Assembly (NCBI GenBank): GCA_020636575.1
Contig: JACJXP010000005.1
Coordinates: forward strand, 107,273-171,272
Reading direction: 5' to 3'
Source of the DNA: Chitinophagales bacterium
GTDB lineage: Bacteria; Bacteroidota; Bacteroidia; Chitinophagales; Chitinophagaceae
DNA length: 64,000 nucleotides
Part shown: positions 7,256 through 15,658 of the stretch, one piece after another
Layout: each line of letters begins with the position of its first letter
Numbering within the stretch: position 1 is the first letter of the stretch
Made by a program: the position numbers and the translations under genes
The notes under the pieces: model-generated
What the model was told of the DNA's origin: nothing
The model's input: only the letters and a program-made list of their open reading frames with translations
The model's database searches: none

Positions 7256-9874
7256 TCATAATGCAGCTAAACTTTCTTCGATCACTTTGATCTTTGCTTC
7301 AGCATCTGCTTTCTTTTTTCTTTCTGTTTCTACAATTTCAGGTTTGGCATTTTGAACGAACCGTTCATTGCTGAGTTTTTTCTCAACAGACACTAAAAAT
7401 CCTTTCAGGTAATCAAGGTCTTTTATTAACTGTTCTTTCTGCGATGAGGTATCAAGTTCAGTAAGTGTTTTCAGATAAAATTTATCTTTCTGTACTACTA
7501 CGGTTATACTATCGGCGATGTTTTCTTTAGTGAACTCAACACTTTCTGCATTTGCCTGCCTGGATATAATATTTTCTATCGGTTTATAAATAGCTTCTTC
7601 TGCTGTTTGAATGAATAACTGTACAGGTTCTTTGGGTTTTAGTTTGTTCTTGTTTCTTGCATCCCTGATGGCGGTAATTGTCTCCTTCAACAAATTACCT
7701 GCAGCAGTTAAAGAAGTATCAACATCTTTGATCTTTGGTAATTCTTTAATGATTATATCGTCCTTTCTGTCGTTTAATTGATGGTAAATATCTTCTGTAA
7801 CAAAAGGCATGAAAGGATGCAGCAGTTGCACCAACTCTTCAAAGAAGCTGATCGTTTTTTCATAAGTGATCTTATCAACAGGTTGCTCAAAACCCGGTTT
7901 TGCCCATTCGAGATACCAGCTACAAAAATCATCCCATATCAATGAGTAAATAGTTTTCAGAGATTCACTTAGCCTGAAATCTGCAAACTGATCATCTAAT
8001 TGTGTTCTTACTTCCTGTAAACGATTTTCAAACCACTGGATCGCAAACTCATTTTGGGCTTTTGCATTAGCATCCACTCTTTCTTCCCAGCTTTTCACCA
8101 GCTTTAATGCATTCCACATTTTATTGATGAAGAAGCGGCCTTGTTCATTGCCGGTTTCATCCCACATCAGATCGTTACCGGCGGGAGATGAGATCATGAT
8201 ACCAAAACGTACTGCATCGGCACCGTCTTTTTCGATCATTTCAAGCAGATCAGGTGAGTTACCCAATTGCTTACTCATTTTTCGGCCGATCTTGTCTCTC
8301 ACTATCCCTGTAAAATATACTTCTGAAAATGGTTTTTGTTCTTTGTATTCAAATCCAGCCATGATCATTCGGGCTACCCAAAAGAAGATGATCTCCGGGG
8401 CAGTTACCAATGTATTGGTCGGGTAGTAGTAGCTGATTTCTTTATTACCGGGGTCACTATATCCTTTAAACACTTCAAATGGCCATAACCATGAAGAGAA
8501 CCAGGTGTCCAGACAATCTTCGTCCTGTTTGAGCCGGTCAGCTGTAACTATTTTTGATCTTTCTTTTTTGAATAGTTCAATAGCGTCTTCCACATTAGCG
8601 GCAACTACAAAATCACCATCGGCATCATACCAGGCTGGTATGCGATGACCCCACCATAACTGGCGGCTGATACACCAGTCTTTGATATTCTCCATCCAGT
8701 GGCGGTATAGATTTTTGAACTTGGGCGGATAGAATTTTATTTCATCTTCCATTACTGCTTTTAAAGCGGGGGAATATATTTTTTTCATATCCACCCACCA
8801 TTGCAGTGATAAACGGGGTTCTGCTACCACATCCGTTCTTTCACTATAGCCCACTTCGCTGGTGTAATCTTCAGTTTTTAACAGGTGGCCCTGTTCTTCC
8901 AGCATTTTTATGATCTTTTTTCTTGCCTCAAACCTGTCTTCCCCAACCAGTATTTCCGCAGCTTCATTCAACGTACCATCTTCATTCAGAATATCAACGA
9001 TATCAAGCTTATGCTTTTCGCCCAGTTGATAATCGTTCATATCATGTGCCGGGGTCACTTTTAATGCACCTGTACCAAACTCCTGTGTTACATAATCATC
9101 AGTAATGATGGGGATACGACGGTTGATCAATGGTACAAATGCAAACTTCCCATGTAAATGTTTATATCGTTCATCATCAGGGTGTACACAAATAGCTGTA
9201 TCTCCCATGATCGTTTCGGGACGTACCGTTGCGATGATGATATGATCTTCACCTGGTATATCCAGTTTGTATTTTAAGAAGTAGAGTTTTTGCTGGGTTT
9301 CTTTCCTGATCACTTCTTCATCACTAAGTGCAGTCTTTGCCTTAGGATCCCAGTTGATCATTCGTTTACCACGGTATATATACCCTTTCTTAAAAAGATC
9401 GATGAATACACTGATCACAGAGTTGTAATAGTGTGTATCCATGGTAAAAGTGGTTCTGTCCCAATCAGCACTGCATCCCAGTTTCTTTAGTTGTTCCAAA
9501 ATGATGCCGCCATACTTTTCTTTCCATTCCCATGCATATTGCAGAAATTCATCACGGCTTAATGTGGCTTTCTGGATGCCTTTTTCCCTGAGCATCTGAA
9601 CTACTTTGGCTTCAGTAGCAATGGAAGCATGATCAGTTCCCGGAACCCAGCAGGCATTTTTACCCTGCATCCTTGCTCTCCTGATCAAAATATCCTGGAT
9701 GGTATTGTTAAGGCAATGCCCCATGTGAAGGATACCGGTAACATTGGGAGGAGGCATTACAATAGTATATGGTTCCCTGTTATCCGGTGTGCTATGGAAA
9801 TATTTTTTATCCAGCCAGTGCTGATACCATTTTTCTTCTGCAGACCTGTGTTCAAAGTTCTTACTCAGTTCCAT
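7256..9874 (-). CDS. valS: Valine--tRNA ligase
   Basis: Charges tRNA-Val with valine in the cytoplasm. The 872-residue protein has all landmarks: class I HIGH-like motif PPPNVTGILHMGH near residue 41-53, ARMIMAGF and the KMSKQLGNSPD (KMSKS-type) loop near 530, the editing-domain signature TVRPETIMGDTAICVHP near 216 with GTGALKVTPAHD near 267, the anticodon-binding domain from about 615, and a C-terminal coiled-coil arm (KDLDYLKGFLVSVEKKL to the end) typical of ValRS. ATG start. Two tRNA-Val genes lie about 2.5 kb away. No T-box leader is visible; a -7-like TAATTTTG sits only 7 nt before the start. Confidence 0.97.
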   Translation of the reverse strand: MELSKNFEHRSAEEKWYQHWLDKKYFHSTPDNREPYTIVMPPPNVTGILHMGHCLNNTIQDILIRRARMQGKNACWVPGTDHASIATEAKVVQMLREKGIQKATLSRDEFLQYAWEWKEKYGGIILEQLKKLGCSADWDRTTFTMDTHYYNSVISVFIDLFKKGYIYRGKRMINWDPKAKTALSDEEVIRKETQQKLYFLKYKLDIPGEDHIIIATVRPETIMGDTAICVHPDDERYKHLHGKFAFVPLINRRIPIITDDYVTQEFGTGALKVTPAHDMNDYQLGEKHKLDIVDILNEDGTLNEAAEILVGEDRFEARKKIIKMLEEQGHLLKTEDYTSEVGYSERTDVVAEPRLSLQWWVDMKKIYSPALKAVMEDEIKFYPPKFKNLYRHWMENIKDWCISRQLWWGHRIPAWYDADGDFVVAANVEDAIELFKKERSKIVTADRLKQDEDCLDTWFSSWLWPFEVFKGYSDPGNKEISYYYPTNTLVTAPEIIFFWVARMIMAGFEYKEQKPFSEVYFTGIVRDKIGRKMSKQLGNSPDLLEMIEKDGADAVRFGIMISSPAGNDLMWDETGNEQGRFFINKMWNALKLVKSWEERVDANAKAQNEFAIQWFENRLQEVRTQLDDQFADFRLSESLKTIYSLIWDDFCSWYLEWAKPGFEQPVDKITYEKTISFFEELVQLLHPFMPFVTEDIYHQLNDRKDDIIIKELPKIKDVDTSLTAAGNLLKETITAIRDARNKNKLKPKEPVQLFIQTAEEAIYKPIENIISRQANAESVEFTKENIADSITVVVQKDKFYLKTLTELDTSSQKEQLIKDLDYLKGFLVSVEKKLSNERFVQNAKPEIVETERKKKADAEAKIKVIEESLAAL

Positions 9875-9881
9875 AAGGCTG

Positions 9882-9889
9882 CAAAATTA
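9882..9889 (-). promoter_or_regulatory. -7 promoter element of valS
   Basis: On the minus strand TAATTTTG matches the Bacteroidota -7 consensus TAnnTTTG exactly and ends 7 nt before the valS ATG. A TTTG at the -33 position was not seen. If used, the mRNA would have almost no leader. Confidence 0.45.
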
Positions 9890-9935
9890 CCGGCTTTTAA
9901 GGAGAAGAGAAAGGGGAGATTGTAATGATTCAATC

Positions 9936-10376
9936 TTAGAGGTGGCGATCAATATCTTCTGGTGACATTCTTTTTCTTATTTCTTCACACATATATTTAT
10001 TTCCATTATGAACCTCTTCAATGCACCTGACAATTTCCTCGAAAGGAGATGTTTTTGTGATATATCCCATGGCACCGGACCGTAGCATCTTAATAGCTGT
10101 TTTTGGTTCATTGTTTACAGATAGACCAACCACTCTAATGGAATTATCGAGCTTGGCAACCTCTTTGGCCACTTCAAATCCGTTCATGGGGTCCATATTG
10201 ATATCTACCAGCATCACATCCGGTCTGAGGCTGAGTGCCTTTTCAAGTGCTTCTTTACCGTTTTTACATTCGTCTATAACATTGAAATGTGAATAATCGG
10301 CAAGAAAGAATTTCCAGGATTCTCTTACTAAACGGTGATCATCAACAACGATGATACGGATCGGTTTTGGCAGCAT
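9936..10376 (-). CDS. Receiver-only response regulator (NarL-type REC)
   Basis: A 146-residue stand-alone receiver domain. The acidic pair is VDDH (Asp12, Asp13), the phosphoacceptor is Asp58 in VMLVDINMDPMNG, the switch Ser is in VVGLSVNNEP, and the conserved Lys is in GYITKTSPFEE. Similarity is to NarL/FixJ receivers, but the protein stops after RKRMSPEDIDRHL without a helix-turn-helix domain, and the 61 nt between it and valS cannot encode one. It therefore cannot bind DNA by itself in the usual way and may act through protein contacts or as a phosphate sink. No kinase lies next to it. It is read in the same direction as valS. Confidence 0.85.
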   Translation of the reverse strand: MLPKPIRIIVVDDHRLVRESWKFFLADYSHFNVIDECKNGKEALEKALSLRPDVMLVDINMDPMNGFEVAKEVAKLDNSIRVVGLSVNNEPKTAIKMLRSGAMGYITKTSPFEEIVRCIEEVHNGNKYMCEEIRKRMSPEDIDRHL

Positions 10377-10638
10377 AATAAATTCAATAATTATTTTTGT
10401 TGGTAATCAATGAATTATGAATTTATATTTGCTTAGGTGGTTTAGAGGAAGATGGAAATGAAAATCTAAAATAGTAAAAATACTGAATTATACAAGTATT
10501 AATACTAAGTAAAATTTCAAGTATAATTACCTATGTCAAAATACCCGATTCCACTTATTCTTTGGACAATCAATTCGATAACTCCATGACGATATTTGCC
10601 TTTACGGCTGTATATTGAACCCCAAAAGAAAAACTGAT

Positions 10639-11370
10639 ATGAAAAGAGAATTGACTTCCTGGTATAGCCCGTCCTTAAATAAAGAAATGCCTGTTGCTAC
10701 TTACGGAGACTATGGGTTTGCACTTTTGCTCGTTCCGACAGCTGCGGCTGATTACCTGGAGTATGAACGTTTTCAGCTAATGGATCATATAGCACCGTTT
10801 ATTGATAGCGGAAAAGTAAAAGTATTTTCTATTGACAGCATCAATAATGAAAGCTGGCTGAATAATAATATTGACCCTCATTATAAAATTGCCAGGCATC
10901 AGCAATGGAACAATTATGTTTTTAATGAAGTAGTTCCGTTTATTCGTAACAGTACCAGCCAGGAAACGCCTATCATTACCTGCGGCGCTTCTTTTGGGGC
11001 ATTACATAGCATGAATCTTTTTTTGAAAAGACCTGATATCATCAATGGTGTGATCGCTATGAGTGGCGTATACGATCTGACAGAGTATACCAAAGGTTTT
11101 TTTAATGATGATGTATACTTTAATAGTCCTATGCATTACATGCCCAATATGACCGACCATTCTATCCTGGAGCAGATCAGGCAGAGTAATCATATCCATA
11201 TATTAACGGGTAGCGGTTCTTACGAGGATCCCGGAAGCAGCGGAAGATTTGCAAAGATCCTGTACGATAAAGGAATATGGTATGAACTGGATATATGGGG
11301 CAATGAGTGGACACATGACTGGCCGACCTGGAGAGCCATGCTTCCTCATTACCTGGGAAGCAGGTTTTGA
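10639..11370 (+). CDS. Alpha/beta-hydrolase, putative esterase
   Basis: A 243-residue cytoplasmic hydrolase of the esterase D/Fes-like group. The nucleophile elbow is CGASFGALHSM (G-x-S-x-G-like GASFGA near residue 120); acid and His candidates are in GSGSYEDPGSS and the C-terminal NEWTHDWPTW. The start is placed at the ATG at 10639, whose protein begins MKRELTSWYSPSLNKEMPV; an earlier in-frame codon would add eight unconvincing residues. It lacks a signal peptide. A second esterase of related type lies at 15659, next to the two carboxylate-amine ligases, and proteins like these are suspected partners of such ligases. Its 3' end overlaps the convergent aat gene by 22 nt. Confidence 0.8.
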   Translation: MKRELTSWYSPSLNKEMPVATYGDYGFALLLVPTAAADYLEYERFQLMDHIAPFIDSGKVKVFSIDSINNESWLNNNIDPHYKIARHQQWNNYVFNEVVPFIRNSTSQETPIITCGASFGALHSMNLFLKRPDIINGVIAMSGVYDLTEYTKGFFNDDVYFNSPMHYMPNMTDHSILEQIRQSNHIHILTGSGSYEDPGSSGRFAKILYDKGIWYELDIWGNEWTHDWPTWRAMLPHYLGSRF

Positions 11371-11999
11371 AGTAATTGAATGAATTGATCTCTGGGGATC
11401 ATTTCTGCTCCAAGACTTTCGAGATATTCAGTATACACCTGGCAATCGATCAGGGCGATGCCTTCTTTTTTTAACTGTTGCACAAAGCAGGTAAATGCAT
11501 ATCTCGATGCACCTGATATCTTGCTGAACATGCTTTCTCCAAAAAATACCGTTCCGATCTTTATTCCGTAAAGTCCTCCAACCAATTTATCATCCTTCCA
11601 TACCTCGGCGCTATAGGCATATCCTTTTTCATGCAGGGTACAGTAAGCTCTTTCTACCTCGTCAGTGATCCATGTGCCCAGTTGTCCCGGCCTTTTTATT
11701 TGTTTACATTCTTTTATAACCTCAGGGAATGAACGATTGACGCTAAATTCAAGTTCATTTTTAGCCAACATTCTTGAAATTGTTTTGCTGACTTTTAGTT
11801 TTTCGGGGAACAATACAAATCTTGGGTCCGGACACCACCAAAGGATCGTATCGCCTTCATACCAGGGGAATATCCCGCTTTTATAAGCCAATAAAAGTCT
11901 TTCTACAGATAGGTCACCACCCATAGCTAATAACCCGTCAGGCTCAGCCAGGTGAACAGGAGGGAATTTTAATTCTTTATCAAGTGCAAAAAGCGGCAT
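11349..11999 (-). CDS. aat: Leucyl/phenylalanyl-tRNA--protein transferase
   Basis: Transfers Leu or Phe from aminoacyl-tRNA to proteins with N-terminal Arg or Lys, creating N-degrons for ClpS-ClpAP; cytoplasmic. The 216-residue protein has FPPVHLAEPDGLLAMGGDLS near residue 11, GIFPWYEGDTILWWCPDPR near 42, GTWITDEVERAYCTLHEKGYAYSAEVW in the middle and the core GGLYGIKIGTVFFGESMFS with SRYAF. I use the ATG ending at 11999 (MPLFALDKEL), which lies 7 nt after the clpS stop; a TTG at 12014 would add five residues and overlap clpS. Its pairing with clpS makes the N-degron role very likely. Confidence 0.96.
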   Translation of the reverse strand: MPLFALDKELKFPPVHLAEPDGLLAMGGDLSVERLLLAYKSGIFPWYEGDTILWWCPDPRFVLFPEKLKVSKTISRMLAKNELEFSVNRSFPEVIKECKQIKRPGQLGTWITDEVERAYCTLHEKGYAYSAEVWKDDKLVGGLYGIKIGTVFFGESMFSKISGASRYAFTCFVQQLKKEGIALIDCQVYTEYLESLGAEMIPRDQFIQLLQNLLPR

Positions 12000-12006
12000 G
12001 GAAAGG

Positions 12007-12303
12007 TCAGGCAACTACTTCTACTGTTGCGTTGATGCCTCTTTCGGTAATAGCATCACACATGGGTTTCAGTTCATCATAACTGCCATTTTTAACGGCA
12101 TATTTTCCCTGGAAATGAATAATGTAGGCGCATTGTTCAGCCTGTTCGTTGCTGTGGCCGCAAACGGTGACCAGGGTTTCGATCACCCATTCAAATGTAT
12201 TGACTTCATCATTCCAAACGATAAGGTTACAGGAATCATCCTGTAATACATCGGTACCCGTCTCTTCCTGGGTAAGTGCATCTGTATCGGCATCACTGAA
12301 CAT
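12007..12303 (-). CDS. clpS: ATP-dependent Clp protease adaptor ClpS
   Basis: A 98-residue N-recognin that delivers substrates with bulky hydrophobic N-termini to the ClpA/C unfoldase. The core has the ClpS fold signature: NLIVWNDEVNTFEWVIETL (equivalent of the NDDxTPMEF segment that forms the N-degron pocket), then CAYIIHFQGKYAVKNGS, and a C-terminal INATVEV strand. The acidic N-terminal about 25 residues are the flexible extension. It is the first gene of a two-gene unit with aat. The tRNA-Val and its terminator lie just upstream. Confidence 0.94.
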   Translation of the reverse strand: MFSDADTDALTQEETGTDVLQDDSCNLIVWNDEVNTFEWVIETLVTVCGHSNEQAEQCAYIIHFQGKYAVKNGSYDELKPMCDAITERGINATVEVVA

Positions 12304-12326
12304 GAAACAAATTTAAACTTATTTCA

Positions 12327-12353
12327 ACAAAAAACCCCGCAGTGTGCGGGGTT
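12327..12353 (-). terminator. Rho-independent terminator of tRNA-Val(TAC)
   Basis: Minus-strand hairpin AACCCCGC-ACACT-GCGGGGTT (8-bp stem) followed directly by a run of T. It lies between the tRNA-Val and the clpS start, so it ends the tRNA transcript. clpS therefore needs its own promoter or read-through. Confidence 0.85.
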
Positions 12354-12355
12354 AG

Positions 12356-12430
12356 TGGGAGCTGACGGGTTCGAACCGCCGACCCTCTGCTTGTAAGGCA
12401 GATGCTCTGAACCAGCTGAGCTAAGCTCCC
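12356..12430 (-). tRNA. tRNA-Val (TAC)
   Basis: Minus-strand cloverleaf of 75 nt. Acceptor GGGAGCT pairs with AGCTCCC, discriminator A. The anticodon stem TCTGC/GCAGA holds the loop CTTACAA, giving anticodon TAC. The T-arm contains GGTTCGAACC. CCA is not encoded (the genome continues CTAACC), so the cca product at 45681 must add it. Confidence 0.96.
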
Positions 12431-12545
12431 ATTTTTGGGAGTGCAAAGATAAGGGGATGAGTGTTTTAATGCAAAATATTTTTAAACTGGTTTTGCTGGT
12501 TTAAGCCCGGTTTTTAATCTTTGTAAAGTTGATCATTATTGATCC

Positions 12546-12623
12546 GGAACGTTAGCTCAGTTGGTTCAGAGCATTACTTTGACAGAGTAGGGGTCACTGG
12601 TTCGAGTCCAGTACGTTCCACCA
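12546..12623 (+). tRNA. tRNA-Val (GAC) with encoded CCA
   Basis: Plus-strand cloverleaf: acceptor GGAACGT pairs with ACGTTCC, discriminator A at 12620, and CCA is encoded at 12621-12623. The anticodon stem TTACT/AGTAG (one T-G pair) holds the loop TTGACAG, giving anticodon GAC. The T-arm is CTGGTTCGAGTCCAG. It is divergent from the tRNA-Val(TAC) gene 115 nt away. Encoded CCA differs from the other two tRNAs in this window. Confidence 0.94.
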
Positions 12624-12762
12624 TCTTTCTCTTGTTTTAGCCATATTACTTGACCTTGCTAAATTGATCTTCTGTGTTATTGCGATACAGTTTCAAATAA
12701 TAAACATAAGTACTTTATTATTGTAATTTCACCCGGTTAATCATTATTGACAAGAACAATTA

Positions 12763-13395
12763 ATGCAAGCAAAGAAGTATATCCGGCAACCATTCTTTTT
12801 TCTTTGGATGATCTATTTTTTAATGGGGGTAAGCCTTCTTTTCCTTTATTCAAAAAAAGAACTCTTTCTCAAACTGAACGCTTATCATTCAAAAGGGCTA
12901 GATTCATTTTTCGCCCTGTTTACAGAATTGGGTAATGGACTTTTTTCAGTGGCCGTTTTTGTTCTCGCTGTAATTTTCAGGAAGATATCTTTGGCTGTGC
13001 AGATCATTACTGCTTATTTATTTTCGGGCCTCCTTGTGCAGATACTGAAAAGGATATTCAAAATGCCAAGACCAAAAGCATTTTTTGGCCCCGGCGAATA
13101 TGCCTGGTTTATTGACGGGGTCACTCATGGAGGGAGTAATAGCTTTCCGTCGGGGCATACAGCCTCAGCATTTGCGCTGGCAACAATTTTATCGCTTTAC
13201 TCAAAAAGCAAGTATGCGGGGATCCTTTACTTTTTATTGGCAGCAGCTGTTGGTTATTCCAGAGTTTATTTGGGACAGCACTTTTTTACAGATGTATTTG
13301 CCGGAGCTGTGATAGGTGTAATAGCGGCGTTGCTTGTTTGGATTTTTCTAAGGAATAAAGATTTCAATAAAATTCTACAAAGAAGCAAAACATAG
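12763..13395 (+). CDS. PAP2-family membrane phosphatase
   Basis: A 210-residue integral membrane phosphatase. All three PAP2 motifs are present: KRIFKMPRPKAFF (KxxxxxxRP) near residue 95, SFPSGHT near 128, and SRVYLGQHFFTDVFAG (SRxxxxxHxxxD) near 165. About five or six hydrophobic segments are visible, with the active site facing the periplasm in known members. Substrates in the family are lipid phosphates such as undecaprenyl pyrophosphate, phosphatidylglycerophosphate or the 1-phosphate of lipid A; which one applies cannot be told. It stops 1 nt before the stop of the convergent YbdK-like gene. Confidence 0.92.
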   Translation: MQAKKYIRQPFFFLWMIYFLMGVSLLFLYSKKELFLKLNAYHSKGLDSFFALFTELGNGLFSVAVFVLAVIFRKISLAVQIITAYLFSGLLVQILKRIFKMPRPKAFFGPGEYAWFIDGVTHGGSNSFPSGHTASAFALATILSLYSKSKYAGILYFLLAAAVGYSRVYLGQHFFTDVFAGAVIGVIAALLVWIFLRNKDFNKILQRSKT

Positions 13396-13396
13396 A

Positions 13397-14506
13397 TCAG
13401 ATGCCTACCATGAATTGAGAGTGTATGTATTCAGCAACACTACTCAGATTTTTGGTTTTTTCGTAAACATCCAGTTGCCGGTCGGCGCCAGTTCCATTCT
13501 CCAATATCTTATGTACATAAGCAACCCGATGCCTGCTGCCTAAATGATCCAATACGGGATCCAGGAAATCCAATAACTCATATATCAGGGCCCGGGTATT
13601 TACTTCTTCTTCTTTCCCAAAGTCAATAAGCAGGCCATCAACACCATAGCGGCTGGCTCTCCATTTATTTTCATTGAGTAATGCTCTTGAATACTGGATG
13701 AAATTCAGGTTCTTGGAACGAAGCATATAAATACGGGCACATACCGCCTGGAACAAGGCTGCTATTGCAATGGTCTCGTCAACCGTCATTGGGATATCAC
13801 AGATGCGAAACTCAACAGTATTAAAGAAAGGGTGCACCCTGAGGTCCCACCATATCTTCTTTGCATTATCAATACAATTGGTCTTGATGAGTAGCTTGAC
13901 GTAATTATCGTAAGCCTCAATGCTTTCAAAAGTACCCGGGATTCCGGTGCGGGGGAACTTATCAAATACCTTTGTGCGGAAAGATTTATACCCTGTTTTT
14001 CGTCCTTCCCAGAATGGAGAATTAGTGCTTAATGCGAAAATATGCGGTAAAAAATAGCGGGTCGAATTAGCAATATGATTAGCTAATTCCCGGCTTTCCA
14101 TACCTACATGCACATGTAAACCAAAAATGAGATTACTTCTGGCTGCTTCCTGTAATTCATTTACGATCTCGTTATAACGGGCATGATCAGTGATCAACTG
14201 GCTTTCCCAGTGACTGAAAGGGTGAGTGCCTGAGGCTCCCATTGCAAAACCAAGACTGCTTGCCAAACCACCAATTGTTTTTCTTAAAGTAGCAACGTCT
14301 GTAAATGCCTCATCAATATCCGCACAAATATCTGTGCCCACTTCCACCACTGCCTGGTGCATCTCTGCTTTTACCTTGTCTTTGATGGCTTTTTGGCCTT
14401 CCTGAACCAATTTTTGTTCATGACTCTTTAATTCAAAAGTAGTGGGGTCCAGCACCATATATTCCTCTTCCACACCCAGCGTAAAACTTTTATAATTGAG
14501 ATTCAT
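13397..14506 (-). CDS. Carboxylate-amine ligase, YbdK/GCS2 family
   Basis: A 369-residue member of the glutamate-cysteine ligase 2 family, which forms ATP-dependent amide bonds, typically gamma-glutamyl. Signatures: FTLGVEEEYMVLDP near residue 9, FGLHVHVGM near 128, and TVEFRICDIPMTVDETIAIAA near 235. Length matches the YbdK group (about 370). The true amine substrate is unknown; YbdK itself is only a weak gamma-glutamylcysteine synthase. It lies 18 nt downstream of an ATP-grasp ligase on the same strand, so the two probably act in sequence, as in glutathione synthesis where GCS is followed by an ATP-grasp synthetase. An esterase is divergent from this operon. Confidence 0.9.
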   Translation of the reverse strand: MNLNYKSFTLGVEEEYMVLDPTTFELKSHEQKLVQEGQKAIKDKVKAEMHQAVVEVGTDICADIDEAFTDVATLRKTIGGLASSLGFAMGASGTHPFSHWESQLITDHARYNEIVNELQEAARSNLIFGLHVHVGMESRELANHIANSTRYFLPHIFALSTNSPFWEGRKTGYKSFRTKVFDKFPRTGIPGTFESIEAYDNYVKLLIKTNCIDNAKKIWWDLRVHPFFNTVEFRICDIPMTVDETIAIAALFQAVCARIYMLRSKNLNFIQYSRALLNENKWRASRYGVDGLLIDFGKEEEVNTRALIYELLDFLDPVLDHLGSRHRVAYVHKILENGTGADRQLDVYEKTKNLSSVAEYIHSQFMVGI

Positions 14507-14524
14507 GAGTTTTTACTTTTTGTT

Positions 14525-15478
14525 TCAGGTAAGTGGTACTTTATTGCTGCTTCTTTTTACATATTCGCCCCAGGTCAGGTTATCAGCACCTTCTACATGT
14601 GACTGTGCTTTTTCAATGGCATAGTTAGCAGCTGTTTCCACCACCCATTCAAAATTCTCTTCTCCCACACTTGTTCTTTCGGCATCCGGTGCCGGGTTGC
14701 AGAAATCAATAGCATAAGGCACTCCATCTCTTACAGCCAACTCAACAGTATTAAAATCATAACCCAGATACTTATTGATCCGCAGTACAATGTCTGTCAT
14801 TTGCTGTAGCCTTTCAGGAGAAGGGTTAAAATCGGCAACATAACGAAGGTGATGTGGATTGCGGGGTTCATATGACATGATCCGTACATATTTGCCACCA
14901 ATACAATAGCAGCGATAATATTCAGTAAATACGATCTCCTCCTGCAAAAGCATGACCAACTGGCCGGTTTCACTATGCTTATTAAAAAAATCTTCTGCAC
15001 TGGTCAGTTTATAAACATGCTTCCAACCGCCCCCTGCAAATGGTTTCATATAGGCGGGGAAGCCCACATAGTCAAATATAGAATCCCAGTCAAGTGGATA
15101 AGCCAGGTTTGAAAAAGAATCATCAGATGTATCATCCGGGTGATCTCTTGAAGGAATAATTGCTGTTTTAGGGACAGGAACTCCCACTTTTGTCATCAGG
15201 CAATTATTAAAATACTTATCATCTGCACTCCACCAAAATGGATTATTAATGACAGCAGCTCCTGTTACAGCTGCGTTTTTAAGCCATGTCCTGTAAAAAG
15301 GAACATCCTGGGATATTCTGTCGAAAATCACAGCATATCCGCTATCTACTCCCTGCATCGCTTTATCAATGCGTACTGGTTCGGCTGAAATGCCTTCTAT
15401 GTTTTTACTGTTGACCTTTGCAACAAATGCTTCTGGGAAAGAACGTTCTTTTCCATGCAGGATTCCGATTTTCTTCAT
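14525..15478 (-). CDS. ATP-grasp peptide ligase
   Basis: A 317-residue ATP-grasp enzyme of the RimK/glutathione-synthetase kind. The nucleotide-binding lysine and glycine-rich loop are in FPAYMKPFAGGGWKHVYKL near residue 140-158, the adenine-binding segment is LLQEEI, and the metal ligands are in NTVELAVRDG and AIDFCNPAPD near 250-262. It should join a carboxylate to an amine through an acyl-phosphate. The substrate is not known. It is the first gene of a two-gene operon with the YbdK-like ligase; an esterase (15659) is divergent. Its N-terminal domain (residues 1-95) is the usual pre-ATP-grasp region. Confidence 0.88.
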   Translation of the reverse strand: MKKIGILHGKERSFPEAFVAKVNSKNIEGISAEPVRIDKAMQGVDSGYAVIFDRISQDVPFYRTWLKNAAVTGAAVINNPFWWSADDKYFNNCLMTKVGVPVPKTAIIPSRDHPDDTSDDSFSNLAYPLDWDSIFDYVGFPAYMKPFAGGGWKHVYKLTSAEDFFNKHSETGQLVMLLQEEIVFTEYYRCYCIGGKYVRIMSYEPRNPHHLRYVADFNPSPERLQQMTDIVLRINKYLGYDFNTVELAVRDGVPYAIDFCNPAPDAERTSVGEENFEWVVETAANYAIEKAQSHVEGADNLTWGEYVKRSSNKVPLT

Positions 15479-15645
15479 AAGCGTTTTTTTGATGAGTATT
15501 GATCCGGGTTAGTTATCTGGACCAAAATTCATTTTTGTGGTGAGTTTTTCAAATTTATTTTTTAGCGATGAGAAAAACAAATCCCTGTCAGATTTAGTTT
15601 CATATCAGCCTGAGCAGAAACATGAGGATTTTGTTATCAATTCGT

Positions 15646-15653
15646 TACTTTTG
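15646..15653 (+). promoter_or_regulatory. -7 promoter element of the esterase at 15659
   Basis: TACTTTTG matches TAnnTTTG exactly and ends 5 nt before the ATG. If active, transcription would begin at or next to the start codon and the mRNA would be leaderless. No -33 TTTG was found at the right distance. Confidence 0.4.
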
Positions 15654-15658
15654 AAATC

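Noticed and set aside
9875..9935. T-box or other tRNA-sensing leader before valS
   Set aside because: Only 61 nt separate valS from the next gene upstream, too short for a T-box; two tRNA-Val nearby are coincidence.
11999..12014. TTG start for aat five residues upstream
   Set aside because: It would overlap clpS, and the ATG at 11999 begins with the residues conserved in the family.
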